NCBI RefSeq assembly: GCF_014203095.1
Contig: NZ_JACHIG010000001.1
Location: 1,240,001-1,304,000 of the forward strand
Length of the DNA stretch: 64,000 bases
Direction of reading: 5' to 3'
From: Prosthecobacter vanneervenii
Lineage (GTDB): Bacteria > Verrucomicrobiota > Verrucomicrobiia > Verrucomicrobiales > Verrucomicrobiaceae
Shown: piece after piece, positions 42,288-51,866 of the stretch
Position numbering within the stretch: position 1 is the first letter of the stretch
Layout of the letters: the number at the start of each line of letters is the position of its first letter
Made by a program: the position numbers and the translations under genes
Notes under the pieces: generated by a model
What the model was told of the DNA's origin: nothing
The model's input: only the letters and a program-made list of their open reading frames with translations
Databases searched by the model: none

Positions 42288-43400
42288 TTACTTCTGATAA
42301 ATCGGCAGAAAGTGGTGATGCACGCTCAGGCTCAGCAGGGCCAGTGAGGTGGCATACACAGCGCCGGCGCTCTTCTCGTTGCCATTGCGTGGGTACCAGC
42401 TGCCGTCCTGGCCTTGGGCGGAGATGAGGGTCTGCTCGGTCTTCTGGCGGGCGGCGGCGGCAAAGTCTCCGCCGCGCTGGTACATGCCCTGCGCGTAGTA
42501 GTAGCAGCCGTAGAAGAACCAGGGCTCATTGATCTCGGGCGGGGATTTCACCAGCCAGTTGGCCGAGCCGTGCACCTCGGGGGCCTCATACTGGCCGCAC
42601 ACCTGCAGGGAGAGCAGGCCCGCAGCCGTGGTGGAGAAGGTCTGGCGGCCGCCGTAGGGCTCGTAGCTGAAGGCCGCGTTGTCGGCCTTGGGATTGCCAT
42701 TGGAGTCGCGCTCCACGCGGTAGCTGCGCTTGATGTAGGCCACCGCGTTGTCGATCGCGCCCTTCGGCACGTCAAATCCGGCGTTCTTCGCGGCGCGCAG
42801 GGCCATCACCTGCCACACGCTCACGGAGATGTCGCTGTCACTTGAGCTGGGCTCATAGCGCCAGCCGCCGCGGTTGGCCTCGCTCTTGGGCACCTGCTGG
42901 GAGCGGATGATGAGCTGCACGGCCCCTTTCAGCAGCTGCTGCAGGCGCTTGTCCGTGGCCTCGTCCGGCGCGTGGCCGATCATCTCGGCCATCATGAGAG
43001 ACATGATGCCGTGGCCGTACATGCGCGAGCGGTCGCTGCGGCCCAGGTAGCCGTTTTCGTCAGGCTCCACGCCTTCCACCACATAGCGCAGGGCGCGGCC
43101 GCAGGCCTGGCCCTCGGGTGTGGGATCGTCCGGCATGTGGCCCACGGAGGCCAGCCCCATCAGCGCCAGGCTCGTCATCGCCGCGCTGTGGGAGGGCAGG
43201 TCGCCGCGCTTGGGCTTGGCATCAGATTTTTCATCCACGATCAGTCCGGCGGACTTCTGCTGCTTCATGAGCCAGCCCACGGCCTTGTCCACGGCGGCCT
43301 TCACCTGCGGGGAGATCAGCTCCGGCTTGGCGGTCTCGGCGCGGGCGCAGGTGGCTGCGGCCAGCAGGGGAAGGATAAAAAGGGATCGGGGAAAGCGCAT
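42288..43400 (-). CDS. Exported prenyltransferase/squalene-cyclase-fold (alpha/alpha toroid) protein
   Basis: 370 residues from the ATG at 43400, which gives a signal peptide (FPRSLFILPLLAAATCARAE). The body holds repeated helical motifs AVGWLMKQQKSAG, RALRYVVEGVEPDENGYLG, AVQLIIRSQQVP...GGWRYEPSSSDSDISVSVWQ and ISAQGQDGSWYP, the GGW-like/QW-type pattern of terpene-cyclase and prenyltransferase beta-subunit folds. The DxDD catalytic motif of squalene-hopene cyclase is not seen; DSDIS sits at the related place. Such exported copies are common in Planctomycetes/Verrucomicrobia, function unknown. The next gene (M50 protease) is co-oriented and just upstream. Confidence 0.82.
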   Translation of the reverse strand: MRFPRSLFILPLLAAATCARAETAKPELISPQVKAAVDKAVGWLMKQQKSAGLIVDEKSDAKPKRGDLPSHSAAMTSLALMGLASVGHMPDDPTPEGQACGRALRYVVEGVEPDENGYLGRSDRSRMYGHGIMSLMMAEMIGHAPDEATDKRLQQLLKGAVQLIIRSQQVPKSEANRGGWRYEPSSSDSDISVSVWQVMALRAAKNAGFDVPKGAIDNAVAYIKRSYRVERDSNGNPKADNAAFSYEPYGGRQTFSTTAAGLLSLQVCGQYEAPEVHGSANWLVKSPPEINEPWFFYGCYYYAQGMYQRGGDFAAAARQKTEQTLISAQGQDGSWYPRNGNEKSAGAVYATSLALLSLSVHHHFLPIYQK

Positions 43401-43427
43401 GGGCGGACGAAAACAGTCCATGCACCC

Positions 43428-44147
43428 TCAACGTCCATTCATCCACGGAATTTGCGGCTCTTCGCGCAGTTGGCGCCAATTGTTCATCGCCATCATGCCA
43501 AAGAGGATGAGGGTGAAGAGGCCGCCGCCGATGCGGTTCACCGCGTGGATGTCCAGCAGATTGAGCACGCCGTTTTGCAGGCCCAGCCACAGCTCCCGCT
43601 CAAAGGACAGCCCCGCCAGCACCACGGCGCACACCAGGCTGATCGTCAGCGTCTCCTTGTGCCGGGCGGGGCCCAGCGCCGTCTGGCACAGCCGCCCGCC
43701 ATCCAGCGGCAGCACGGGCACCAGATTCAGCAGCGCCCAGAAGAGGCTCACCACGGTAAAGGCATCCATAAACTGGTGCAGCCACAGCGTGGGCGGCCGC
43801 CACAGCGTCAGGCTCCAGCCCACGACCAGCCCGGCCAGGATCTGCAGCACCGGCCCGCCGGCGGTGATCATGAGGGACTGATTGCGCGAGCGCATGCGGC
43901 TGCCCATGGCCATGCCGCCAAAGGCAAAGAGGATGATCTCCACGCGGCGGTCGCCAAAATTCCGCATGGTCAGCGCATGCCCCAGCTCATGGATGAGGAT
44001 GGACACCAGCACCGCCGCCACCCAGGCCAGCAGCCTGCGCAGCTCCGCCGGGGTGTTGGCCTCCAGCGCCCCGCCCATCAGCGCGGTGTTGAACCAGAAG
44101 ATCCAATGAATCTGCACCGGAAAGCCGAGGAGATGAAAGCGAAGCAT
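43428..44147 (-). CDS. Site-2 protease family (M50) membrane metalloprotease
   Basis: 239 residues with about six hydrophobic segments. The zinc motif HELGH (in SILIHELGHALTMRNFG, around residue 53) and the second-ligand motif NLVPVLPLDGGR are canonical for M50 proteases. The absence of PDZ or CBS domains puts it in the short group. It cleaves within or near membrane segments; substrate unknown. It lies 27 bp upstream of the toroid-protein gene, probably in one unit. Confidence 0.86.
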   Translation of the reverse strand: MLRFHLLGFPVQIHWIFWFNTALMGGALEANTPAELRRLLAWVAAVLVSILIHELGHALTMRNFGDRRVEIILFAFGGMAMGSRMRSRNQSLMITAGGPVLQILAGLVVGWSLTLWRPPTLWLHQFMDAFTVVSLFWALLNLVPVLPLDGGRLCQTALGPARHKETLTISLVCAVVLAGLSFERELWLGLQNGVLNLLDIHAVNRIGGGLFTLILFGMMAMNNWRQLREEPQIPWMNGR

Positions 44148-44652
44148 GCGGGGGTAGAAGAGGCCGCATCATGCGGGGACGAAGGGCGCGGTGTCAATGA
44201 TACTTTCTGGAATATGACTTAAGGGAGGTGGGGAGGTGATGCAGTGCATCGAAAACGGCACCGCCGCATGCGCGTGCCACGCCGCCCAGGAGCGCGGACT
44301 TTAGTCCGCAGCAGGTCGCAAACACGAGCCCGGTGATGCGTGGTCTGCGTGGCGCACAAGCACGGTGGTCCTCGGTGTGGAGAGCGCCAGTGTGGAATAA
44401 GAGCTCTGCGGGCAGCGGAGAGCTGCGGAATAAATTCCGCGCTCCCGGGGTGCTGTTTGCCTGCGCAGTTCCCAGCCCCCTAAAAACCCCGGAAACATCC
44501 GCCCTCAGCTTCGAGTTCCACGCTCTCACGCAATGATTTGCAGCACTTGATGTCGCTCAGATGACTGGCAATCTATGCATGTGCAAGACGCATTGTGCCT
44601 AAGCTTTGTATCTTGTGCGCCACTACTTCCAACCCCGACTCCTTGTGGACTC
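44148..44652. other. Intergenic region with direct-repeat copy
   Basis: Contains the 101-bp direct repeat copy 1 (44345-44445) and the extra shared stretch CCCCGGAAACATCCGCC near 44487. No gene is recognisable. Confidence 0.6.
44345..44445. repeat. 101-bp direct repeat, copy 1
   Basis: CTGCGTGGCGCACAAGCACG through TAAATTCCGCGCTCC, repeated at 45526-45626 with few substitutions and no gap. It brackets the hypothetical gene 44653-45402. Confidence 0.9.
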
Positions 44653-45402
44653 ATGAAACCGCTGCTTCACCTTTTCCAACTGCTCGCGGCTTTACCCCTT
44701 TTTGCTAGTGACCTGCCAATAAGAATGTCCACGCGCTGGCTCGGAGATCGGGTTGCGATGCACAAAATAATGACTGCGACAATCGAAGGCTATGCCAATG
44801 AACTTCGCATCATCGGTGATGGACTTCGAGCAGCTCAAGCAACAACCAGCGGTGAACGAAAAACCGTCATTGATGCATCACTGCAATCACTGGATGCGAT
44901 CATGCAACGCCAGGATGCTGGAGGTACATTCAGTTTGCTCTCTCTTGTCAATCTGCTGCACTCAAACAACACAGATGAAAGCCCGCGTATCCTGCCAGGA
45001 ATCAGTAATGCATCAGCTCAGAGCACGCTGAACTATCTCATTGATGGTATCTTCACAGCCAGGATGACCTTTGCTGCTGACGTTGTTGGTGACCAGGAGA
45101 TGGAATCGATGATTCGGTTTTACGCAGGCAATCCTGCGCAAACCTCGGAGGGTAGCTGGCAACAGACCAACACCATGCTTTTCGTTTTTGGAGATCGATT
45201 GCTGAAAATTCTGGCTACGAAAGCTCCTGACCGCATTGATGCTTTTTACAAAGCTGTTCTGGATGCCCGTAAAAGTGCTCAGAGTGGCCCAGAATCAGAT
45301 GAGGAGGCGATCTCAGATGCTGAGAAGCCGACTGCCGGGCAATTGCGAGCTTATGAGGCGACATTCTGCAAGCTCGAAGCACTCGCGGCCAAAGGCGCTT
45401 AG
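44653..45402 (+). CDS. Hypothetical exported protein between direct repeats
   Basis: 249 residues from the ATG at 44653, which opens with a signal peptide (KPLLHLFQLLAALPLFAS). The rest is mostly helical (LQSLDAIMQRQDAGGTFSLL, STLNYLIDGIFTARMTFAAD, RIDAFYKAVLDARKSAQ) with no family I recognise. Lower GC than its neighbours. Two 101-bp direct repeats flank it, so gene and left repeat may have arrived or been duplicated together. No partner gene. Confidence 0.65.
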   Translation: MKPLLHLFQLLAALPLFASDLPIRMSTRWLGDRVAMHKIMTATIEGYANELRIIGDGLRAAQATTSGERKTVIDASLQSLDAIMQRQDAGGTFSLLSLVNLLHSNNTDESPRILPGISNASAQSTLNYLIDGIFTARMTFAADVVGDQEMESMIRFYAGNPAQTSEGSWQQTNTMLFVFGDRLLKILATKAPDRIDAFYKAVLDARKSAQSGPESDEEAISDAEKPTAGQLRAYEATFCKLEALAAKGA

Positions 45403-45525
45403 CCGAAGTCCGCCCCCCGCAAAGCCCGGCACGGAGGCCACCTGAGAGCGATGGCATCATAAACATCATGGAAGGGGGCGCGGACATAGCGTGCTGAAGA
45501 CGGTCAGGCGCCAGTGCTGCGTGGC

Positions 45526-45626
45526 CTGCGTGGCGCACAAGCACGGTGATCCTCGGTGTGGAGAGCGCCGGGGTGGAATAAGAGCTCTGCGGGCAGCGGA
45601 GAGCTGCGGAATAAATTCCGCGCTCC
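45526..45626. repeat. 101-bp direct repeat, copy 2
   Basis: Second copy of 44345-44445. After it the sequences share CCCCGGAAACATCCGCC again, but copy 1 has about 30 bp more before that stretch. Confidence 0.9.
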
Positions 45627-45690
45627 TGTCCTGAAAAAACCCCGGAAACATCCGCCCCGCTGGCATCGTTACGCGCTGTTCCTCAACTGC

Positions 45691-48600
45691 ATGAAACGAT
45701 TCCTCACCTGCCTCCTTCTCTCCACCGCCGCGCTGCGTGCGGATGATGCCGCCGATCTGATCTCCCAGTCCGGGGTGAAGGGCGGGATCGTCGTGCATGT
45801 GGGCTGTGGCGATGGCAAGACCACCCTGGCTCTGCGTGCCAGCGAGCGCTACCAGGTGCAGGGCCTCACGCAGGATGCAGCGGCGCTGCCCGCCATCCGT
45901 GAGTCGATCCACCAGACCGGCAAGTACGGCCCCGTGGCCGTGGACACCTGGACGGGCCAGCACCTGCCCTACATCGAGAATTACGTGAACCTCCTCGTGG
46001 TGGAAGACGCGGCCGCGGTTTCCAAGGCGGAGATCGACCGCGTGCTCACGCCCCTCGGCGTGGCGATGGTGCGGAAGAAAGGCGGCGGCTGGGACAAGAT
46101 CGTGAAGCCCTGGCCCAAGGGCATGGATGAGTGGACGCACTATGCGTATGACTCGAAGGGCAATCCCACCTCCAAGGACATGCTCACCGGCCCGCCCTCG
46201 CGCATGCAGTGGGTGGGAAATCCACGCTGGAGCCGCCACCACGACCGCATGTCCTCCGTCAGCGCGGAGGTCAGCTCCCAGGGCCGCATTTTCTACATCA
46301 TGGACGAGGGCAGCCGCATCTCCATCCTCATGCCGGCCAAGTTTGCGCTGATCGCGCGAGATGCCTTTAACGGCACCGTCTTGTGGAAAAAGCCCATCCC
46401 GCAGTGGAGCACCCACCTCTGGCCGCTCAAGTCCGGCCCCACCCAGCTGGCACGCCGACTGGCAGCCATCGGCGACAAAGTGTACGTCACCCTCGGCATC
46501 AGCGATCCCATCACCTGCCTCGATGGCGCGACTGGGGAGGTGGTGCGCGACTACCCGCAGACCAAGGGCGCTGAGGAGCTGCTCTACCGCAATGGCACCC
46601 TCTACGCGCTGGTGAATCCCGAGCCCTGGCGTCTCAATGAGGAATTCGCCGTGAAGCAGCAGAGCGACCAGAAGCGCGTGGAGACGGAATTCAACTGGGA
46701 CGGCAAAACCCGCCACCTCATGGCCGTGGACGCCGAGAGCGGCAAGACCGTCTGGTCTGTGGATGACAAGGTGGGGCCCATCACCCTGGCGCTGGATGAC
46801 AAGCGCATGGTCTATTACAATGGCGACGGCCTGACCAGCCGCGATGTGAAGACGGGCAAGGTGCTCTTTGCCGATGTGCCCGAGGCCCGCCGCAAGCTCT
46901 ATGAGTTCAACTTCGCCCCCCGTGTGGTGCTCAATGACGATGTGATCCTCTACGCCGGTGGCGATGGATTGATGAAGGGCATCAATGCGGACACCGGCAA
47001 GGAGCTGTGGAGCTCCTCCCATGAGAAGAGCGGCTACCGCAGCATGGAAGATGTCATTGTAGCGCAGGGTCTGGTATGGAATGCCGGCACCACGCAGGGA
47101 AATCAGACCGGCGAGTACACCGGGCGCGATCCGCTCACGGGTGCGGTGAAAAAGCAGTTCTACCCCGACGTGCCGCAGGGCACCTACTGGTTCCACCACC
47201 GCTGCTACATGGCCAAGGCCACGGAGAAGTACATCATCCCCTCCCGCACCGGCATCGAGTATGTGGACATGGACAAGCAGCACTGGGACCTCAACCACTG
47301 GGTGCGCGGTGCCTGCCTCTACGGCGTGCTGCCTTGCAACGGCCTGACCTACGCAGGTCCGCACAACTGCGCCTGCTACCCCGAGGCCAAGCTGGACGGC
47401 ATGGCCGCCATGGCCTCCGCCCCGCGCTACCCCATGCCACCGCACACCGCCGACAGCGCCCGCCTGACCAAAGGCCCCGCGTATGCCGAGCCCATCGAAG
47501 AAAAGCCCGCCGACTCCAAGGACTGGCCGACCTACCGCTCAGACAATGCGCGCAGCGGCTACTCCAATCAGGATCTGAAGAAGGATCTCGGCATGGCCTG
47601 GGAGGTCAAGCTCACACCGCCGCTCAGCACCACCACCACGGCTGCGGGGCTAACCTTTGTGTCAGAGGTGGACAAGCACACGCTGCATGCCTTCAATTCT
47701 GCCACGGGGAAAGAGGCCTGGCATTTCATCGCCGGTGGTCGCATGGACTCGCCGCCCACCTACTGGCAGGGCCGCGTGTATGTGGGTGGCAATGACGGCA
47801 ATGTGTACTGCCTCCGCGCCAAGGACGGCGCGCTGGTGTGGAAATTCCAGGGCGCACCCGTGATGATGAGCCACGGCGCGTGGGAAATGATGGAGAGCGT
47901 GTGGCCCGTGCACGGCAGCGTGCTGGTGGAAAACGGCCTCGTCAGCTTTGTCTCCGGCCACTCCTGCTTCCTCGATGGCGGCCTGTGGTTCTACCGCATC
48001 GATGCCAAGACCGGCGAGATGAAGGTGAAGGTGAACTACGACGACCGCGACCCCGAAACCGGCGGCGATCTGAACGACCGCCACAAGACCCTGCAGATGC
48101 CCGTGGCGCTGAACGACATCCTCAGCAGCGATGGCAAGTGGACCTTCCTCCGCACCCAGAAGATCGACCCCGCCGGACTGCGCGTGGAGGTCGGCCCTGT
48201 GAGCGGAGATTTTGACAAGCAGGGCGGCGCGCACAAAGGCGAGGGCAAGCACCTCTTTGCGCCGATGGGCTTCCTGGATGACTCCAATTTCCACCGCAGC
48301 TACTGGGTCTATGGCAAGAGCTTTGCCGGTGGCCACGGCGGTTACTTCCAGGCAGGCAAGTACGCGCCTGCAGGCCGCATCCTGGTGCACGATGACAAGA
48401 ACGTGTACTCCTACGGCCGCGAGGCGCAGTACTACAAGTGGACCACCACCATGGAGTACACGCTCTACGCCACCTCCAAGGAGCCGCCGGACGAAGCCTA
48501 CGACACCGAAAGCGCCACCACCGAGCGCAAGGGCAACAGCGTGGTGCTGGACAAAGACGGCAAGCCTCTGGCCGTGCAGCCCGCCAAGGAAACCCAGGTG

Positions 48601-49716
48601 GGCCACAGCGAAACTCTCAAGGCCCAGGCCGAAGCCCGCAAGAAGGGCAAGGGCAAAGGCGGCGAAGCCAAGGGCAATGCCAAAGGCGGAGCCAAGGCCA
48701 AAAACGCGCCCATCCCCGGCAGCGTGCAGTTCCCCGATGTGCCTGCGCTCGACCCCAAGGAAACCGCCATCACCGTGGAGGCCTGGGTGCTGCCAGACAA
48801 GCCCAGCGGCACGATCATCAATCACGGCGGCCCGCGCCTCGGTGTGGGGCTCGACTTCCATGATCGCAAGCCGCAGTTCCACATCCGCGACGACAGCAAG
48901 GTCAGCACCATCGTCTCCGCCGAGGCCTTTGGCGAAGGCTGGCACCATATCGCCGGCGTGCTGGCGGCAGACAAGAAGATGACCCTCTACATTGATGGCA
49001 AGCTGGTGGCCGAAGGCACCGCCGGAAACCTCATCTCCGCCAAGCCCGCCAACCCGCTCATCGTGGGCAATGGCAGCGGCGTGGCCGAGGAGAGCGCCGG
49101 AGCCTACAGCGGCCTGCTGGACCAGCTGGCCATCTACCACAAGGCCCTGACCGCCGCCGAGGTGCAGCGCCGCTTTGAAGAGCCGGACGCCAAACCCGCC
49201 GATGCCGTGCTGGTGTGCAACTTTGACAACGGCGACTCCCGCGACAGCTCCGGCAATGAAGTCCACGGCGTGGGCGCAGGCGTGGAGTCTGGCAAGGGCA
49301 AGGTGGGCGGCGCGCTCTGGTTCAAAGGCGATGCCGCAGGTGGCGGCAAGGGTGACAAAAACAGCGGCAGCTTTGTGAAGCACACCTGGGACCGCTTTGT
49401 ACCCATCGTGGCCCGCAGCATGGCGCTGGCCGGCAAGACCGTGCTCGTCAGCGGCGCGCCCGACATGATCGACGAAGAGTACGCCTTTGAGCGCCTCGCC
49501 GCCAAGGACCCCGCCATCCTGCAGGAGCTCAAGGAGCAGGACGAAGCCCTGGACGGCAAACGCGGTGCCAAGATGTGGGCCGTGAACACCGAAACCGGCG
49601 AGCAAAGCACCGGCCTCGAACTCACCAGCCCGCCCGTGTGGGACGGCATCACCGTGGCCCAGGGCTGCGTCTTTGTGAGCACCATGGACGGAAGGCTGCA
49701 GTGCTTTGGGAAGTGA
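45691..49716 (+). CDS. Giant exported PQQ-like beta-propeller protein with methyltransferase-like N-terminus and LamG domain
   Basis: 1341 residues; start at 45691 gives a signal peptide (KRFLTCLLLSTAALRA). Order: a Rossmann/methyltransferase-like segment with GGIVVHVGCGDGKTTLAL (about 30-48); PQQ-type propeller repeats from about 150 to 900 (e.g. VYVGGNDGNVYCLRAKDGAL, DAESGKTVWSVDD); a Lys/Gly-rich low-complexity linker (about 980-1003); a LamG/concanavalin domain (about 1010-1170, ITVEAWVLPDKP, HHIAGVLAADKKMTLYIDGK); a final propeller strand (GCVFVSTMDGRLQCFGK). This layout recurs in Planctomycetes/Verrucomicrobia. The SAM-binding look of an exported N-terminus is odd and probably structural only. 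Role unknown. Confidence 0.85.
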   Translation: MKRFLTCLLLSTAALRADDAADLISQSGVKGGIVVHVGCGDGKTTLALRASERYQVQGLTQDAAALPAIRESIHQTGKYGPVAVDTWTGQHLPYIENYVNLLVVEDAAAVSKAEIDRVLTPLGVAMVRKKGGGWDKIVKPWPKGMDEWTHYAYDSKGNPTSKDMLTGPPSRMQWVGNPRWSRHHDRMSSVSAEVSSQGRIFYIMDEGSRISILMPAKFALIARDAFNGTVLWKKPIPQWSTHLWPLKSGPTQLARRLAAIGDKVYVTLGISDPITCLDGATGEVVRDYPQTKGAEELLYRNGTLYALVNPEPWRLNEEFAVKQQSDQKRVETEFNWDGKTRHLMAVDAESGKTVWSVDDKVGPITLALDDKRMVYYNGDGLTSRDVKTGKVLFADVPEARRKLYEFNFAPRVVLNDDVILYAGGDGLMKGINADTGKELWSSSHEKSGYRSMEDVIVAQGLVWNAGTTQGNQTGEYTGRDPLTGAVKKQFYPDVPQGTYWFHHRCYMAKATEKYIIPSRTGIEYVDMDKQHWDLNHWVRGACLYGVLPCNGLTYAGPHNCACYPEAKLDGMAAMASAPRYPMPPHTADSARLTKGPAYAEPIEEKPADSKDWPTYRSDNARSGYSNQDLKKDLGMAWEVKLTPPLSTTTTAAGLTFVSEVDKHTLHAFNSATGKEAWHFIAGGRMDSPPTYWQGRVYVGGNDGNVYCLRAKDGALVWKFQGAPVMMSHGAWEMMESVWPVHGSVLVENGLVSFVSGHSCFLDGGLWFYRIDAKTGEMKVKVNYDDRDPETGGDLNDRHKTLQMPVALNDILSSDGKWTFLRTQKIDPAGLRVEVGPVSGDFDKQGGAHKGEGKHLFAPMGFLDDSNFHRSYWVYGKSFAGGHGGYFQAGKYAPAGRILVHDDKNVYSYGREAQYYKWTTTMEYTLYATSKEPPDEAYDTESATTERKGNSVVLDKDGKPLAVQPAKETQVGHSETLKAQAEARKKGKGKGGEAKGNAKGGAKAKNAPIPGSVQFPDVPALDPKETAITVEAWVLPDKPSGTIINHGGPRLGVGLDFHDRKPQFHIRDDSKVSTIVSAEAFGEGWHHIAGVLAADKKMTLYIDGKLVAEGTAGNLISAKPANPLIVGNGSGVAEESAGAYSGLLDQLAIYHKALTAAEVQRRFEEPDAKPADAVLVCNFDNGDSRDSSGNEVHGVGAGVESGKGKVGGALWFKGDAAGGGKGDKNSGSFVKHTWDRFVPIVARSMALAGKTVLVSGAPDMIDEEYAFERLAAKDPAILQELKEQDEALDGKRGAKMWAVNTETGEQSTGLELTSPPVWDGITVAQGCVFVSTMDGRLQCFGK

Positions 49717-49726
49717 GGGGGAAAGG

Positions 49727-50043
49727 GAATGACTAATGAGTAAATCCGAATGACGAAATAATGCCGAATGCCGAAGCGCTCTCCGGAACGTAGGTTGGGT
49801 GTGTTTGGCGCATTCCGATTCCTTAGCCTCATGCAACCCCCTCCGCCAAACCGCCCGACCATCAGGACGTTCGTACGCCGTGGTATTTGCAGCGCGCTGA
49901 TGGACGGGCGGGCTTGCGCCACACCCATCCTACGTCCACGCGCCACGCGCCGGGCCAAAGGTCTCGATTCGACCATAGACGCCATCCTTCGTCATTCGCC
50001 CCTCGTCATTCTCTAGTCATTCGGGCTTACTCATTCGTCATTC
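49727..50043. mobile_element. MITE-like element with 28-bp terminal inverted repeats
   Basis: The left end 49727-49754 (GAATGACTAATGAGTAAATC then CGAATGAC) is the reverse complement of the right end 50016-50043 with 3 mismatches in 28. The 317-bp element fills the gap between the PQQ giant and the next gene and encodes no recognisable protein. Further GAATGAC/GTCATTC motifs lie inside both ends. Confidence 0.7.
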
Positions 50044-50053
50044 GATCCCCCCC

Positions 50054-51181
50054 ATGCGCCTCGCCTCCCTCCTCATCGCTCTCGGCACCAGCGCCGCCTG
50101 CGCCTGCACCATCCCGGTGTTCCGCTTTGCACTGGACCGCTGGGAGGCCGACAAATTCCATCTCGTCATGCCTGCTGCGGTTTCGCAGACGCCTGAGGTG
50201 CAGGACCTGCTGCGCCCCCTGCGTGCCAATGGCAAGGCCAACCTCGACTTCTCCACCGCCAAGGACCCCGCACTCAAAGACACCGTGCTGCGCTACTCCC
50301 GGGGCGATGCCGAAAAGCAGGTCTGGTCCGGCAAGCTGGACGCCGCCAGCCTCGCCGCCGTGCTCGACTCTCCTGCGCGCCAGAAGATCGTGCAGCAGCT
50401 CCTCGCTGGAGACTCCGTCATCTGGGTCATCGCCGACAGCGGCTCGCCGCTGGACACCGCCGAAGCCGAGCGCGTGGAGAAGCGGCTCAAATTCCTCGAA
50501 CAAGTCGCCTCCCTGCCCATCCAGGACCCGAACGACCCCGACAGTCAGCTCGGCCCCGGCCCGCCCCTGCGGCTGAAATTCGCCACCCTCCGCCTGCGGC
50601 GCGACGACCCCGCCGAGGCCCTGCTGCTGCGCATGATCGCCGGGCCGCAGGCCGCCTTTGATCCCGCCACCACCAGCTTTGCCGGCGCGGTGTTTGGCCG
50701 TGGCCGCGTGCTCGGTGCCTGGCCGCTCGCCATCCTCGACGATGCCTCGCTGGAGGACGCCTGCATGTTCCTCGTGGGCCGCTGCGGCTGCCGCCTGAAA
50801 AACGAAAGCCCCGGCTGGGACATCCTGCTCAACATCGACTGGGAAAAAGCGCTCGCCAAAGCCTCCACCGCTCCCTCATCTGCCGACACTGCTCCGACTG
50901 CCCAACCCGCGCCCGCCATGGCCGCCGCCGTCACCGCCGACGTCAAGCTCAGCCCCGCCGCCACCGCAGCTCCTGCCACCGCGCCCACGCCCGCCCCTGC
51001 GCCAGCAGTTCCCGTCAAAGCAGCTGCAGTGCCCGAAGTCGTCGCCATCATTCCCGACCATTCCTCTTCCGGCACCACCGCCGCCGCGCCTTCTGCCAGC
51101 AATCCCAAAGCCGCGCTCATCCTCGGCATCGCCGCCAGCCTGGCCATCATCCTTCTCATCCCGAGGTGGCTGCGGAAGTGA
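50054..51181 (+). CDS. Exported, C-terminally membrane-anchored hypothetical protein
   Basis: 375 residues. Signal peptide about 1-18 (LASLLIALGTSAACA) followed by CTIPVFRFALDRWEADKF, which I recognise as a conserved opening of Planctomycetes/Verrucomicrobia proteins of unknown function. A globular part ends near residue 270 (VGRCGCRLKNESPGWDILLN). Then a 75-residue Ala/Pro/Thr-rich linker and a C-terminal membrane helix (AALILGIAASLAIILLIP) with a basic end. It is separated from the PQQ giant by the inverted-repeat element and may share its transcript. Confidence 0.72.
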   Translation: MRLASLLIALGTSAACACTIPVFRFALDRWEADKFHLVMPAAVSQTPEVQDLLRPLRANGKANLDFSTAKDPALKDTVLRYSRGDAEKQVWSGKLDAASLAAVLDSPARQKIVQQLLAGDSVIWVIADSGSPLDTAEAERVEKRLKFLEQVASLPIQDPNDPDSQLGPGPPLRLKFATLRLRRDDPAEALLLRMIAGPQAAFDPATTSFAGAVFGRGRVLGAWPLAILDDASLEDACMFLVGRCGCRLKNESPGWDILLNIDWEKALAKASTAPSSADTAPTAQPAPAMAAAVTADVKLSPAATAAPATAPTPAPAPAVPVKAAAVPEVVAIIPDHSSSGTTAAAPSASNPKAALILGIAASLAIILLIPRWLRK

Positions 51182-51866
51182 GCCGCATGTGCGCTTGGCA
51201 GCGCGCTGGCTTATTTGGAACCGGAACGAAGTGGAGATAGACAGCCGCAGGCTGCCCGAAGGGCGAGCGCAGCGAGTCAATGCGGTCGCGAAGTGAGGCA
51301 CAGCCCGTCCTCCGTAGCTCGGAGAGCGAAGGGGGAAACGCAGCTACCGCTTTTCGAAGGCCGTGTCAGTCAGCACATGCCACAGCCCATCCTCAGCCAC
51401 ACGCTCCCACGGCACTCGCAAAAAGCTTGCCCCCCGCACGCCACGAGACGCTCGAAAGCGGTAGCTCCGATGCAGGCTTGCGCCTCGCATCTGCGCGACC
51501 GCACTCCAAATTTGCCCTCGCGCTTTCGCAGCAGGATATGGAGTGCGGTCGCGGAGTGAGGAACGAACGCAGCTACCGCTTTCCGAGGGCTGGATGAGAG
51601 TGCGAGTGCCTGGGAGTTTTCGAAGGCAGGGGCTCTCGGGAGGGGTGGGACGCTCGCAGGCCGGGGAGCCCACGCACGCCACGAGACGCTCGAAAGCGGT
51701 GGCTCCGATGCACGCCTGCGCCGTGCATCTTCGCGACCGCATTGATTCGCTGCGCTCACCCCTTCGGAGCAGCCTGCGGCTGTCTATCTCCGCTTCGCTA
51801 CGGTTCCAAATTCGCTTCGCTTCCAAATAGCCCTCGTGCTTGTGCCAGCATCTACTCCCCCCACCC
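51182..51866. other. Gene-free repeat region
   Basis: Almost wholly family 1 repeats; no genuine reading frame. Confidence 0.75.
51213..51845. repeat. Dispersed palindromic repeat family 1, two tandem copies with outer modules
   Basis: Copy 1 (51213-51535) starts with the outer module GGAGATAGACAGCCGCAGGC and carries a small insertion in its forward arm (CCCGTCCTCCGTAGCTCGGA). Copy 2 (51540-51845) ends with the inverted outer module GCCTGCGGCTGTCTATCTCC. Both have the arms described at 37000. Confidence 0.88.

Noticed and set aside
45466-49836. Minus-strand frames of 659 and 724 codons
   Set aside because: They lie antisense to the PQQ/LamG gene and have His/Ala/Gly-rich shadow composition.
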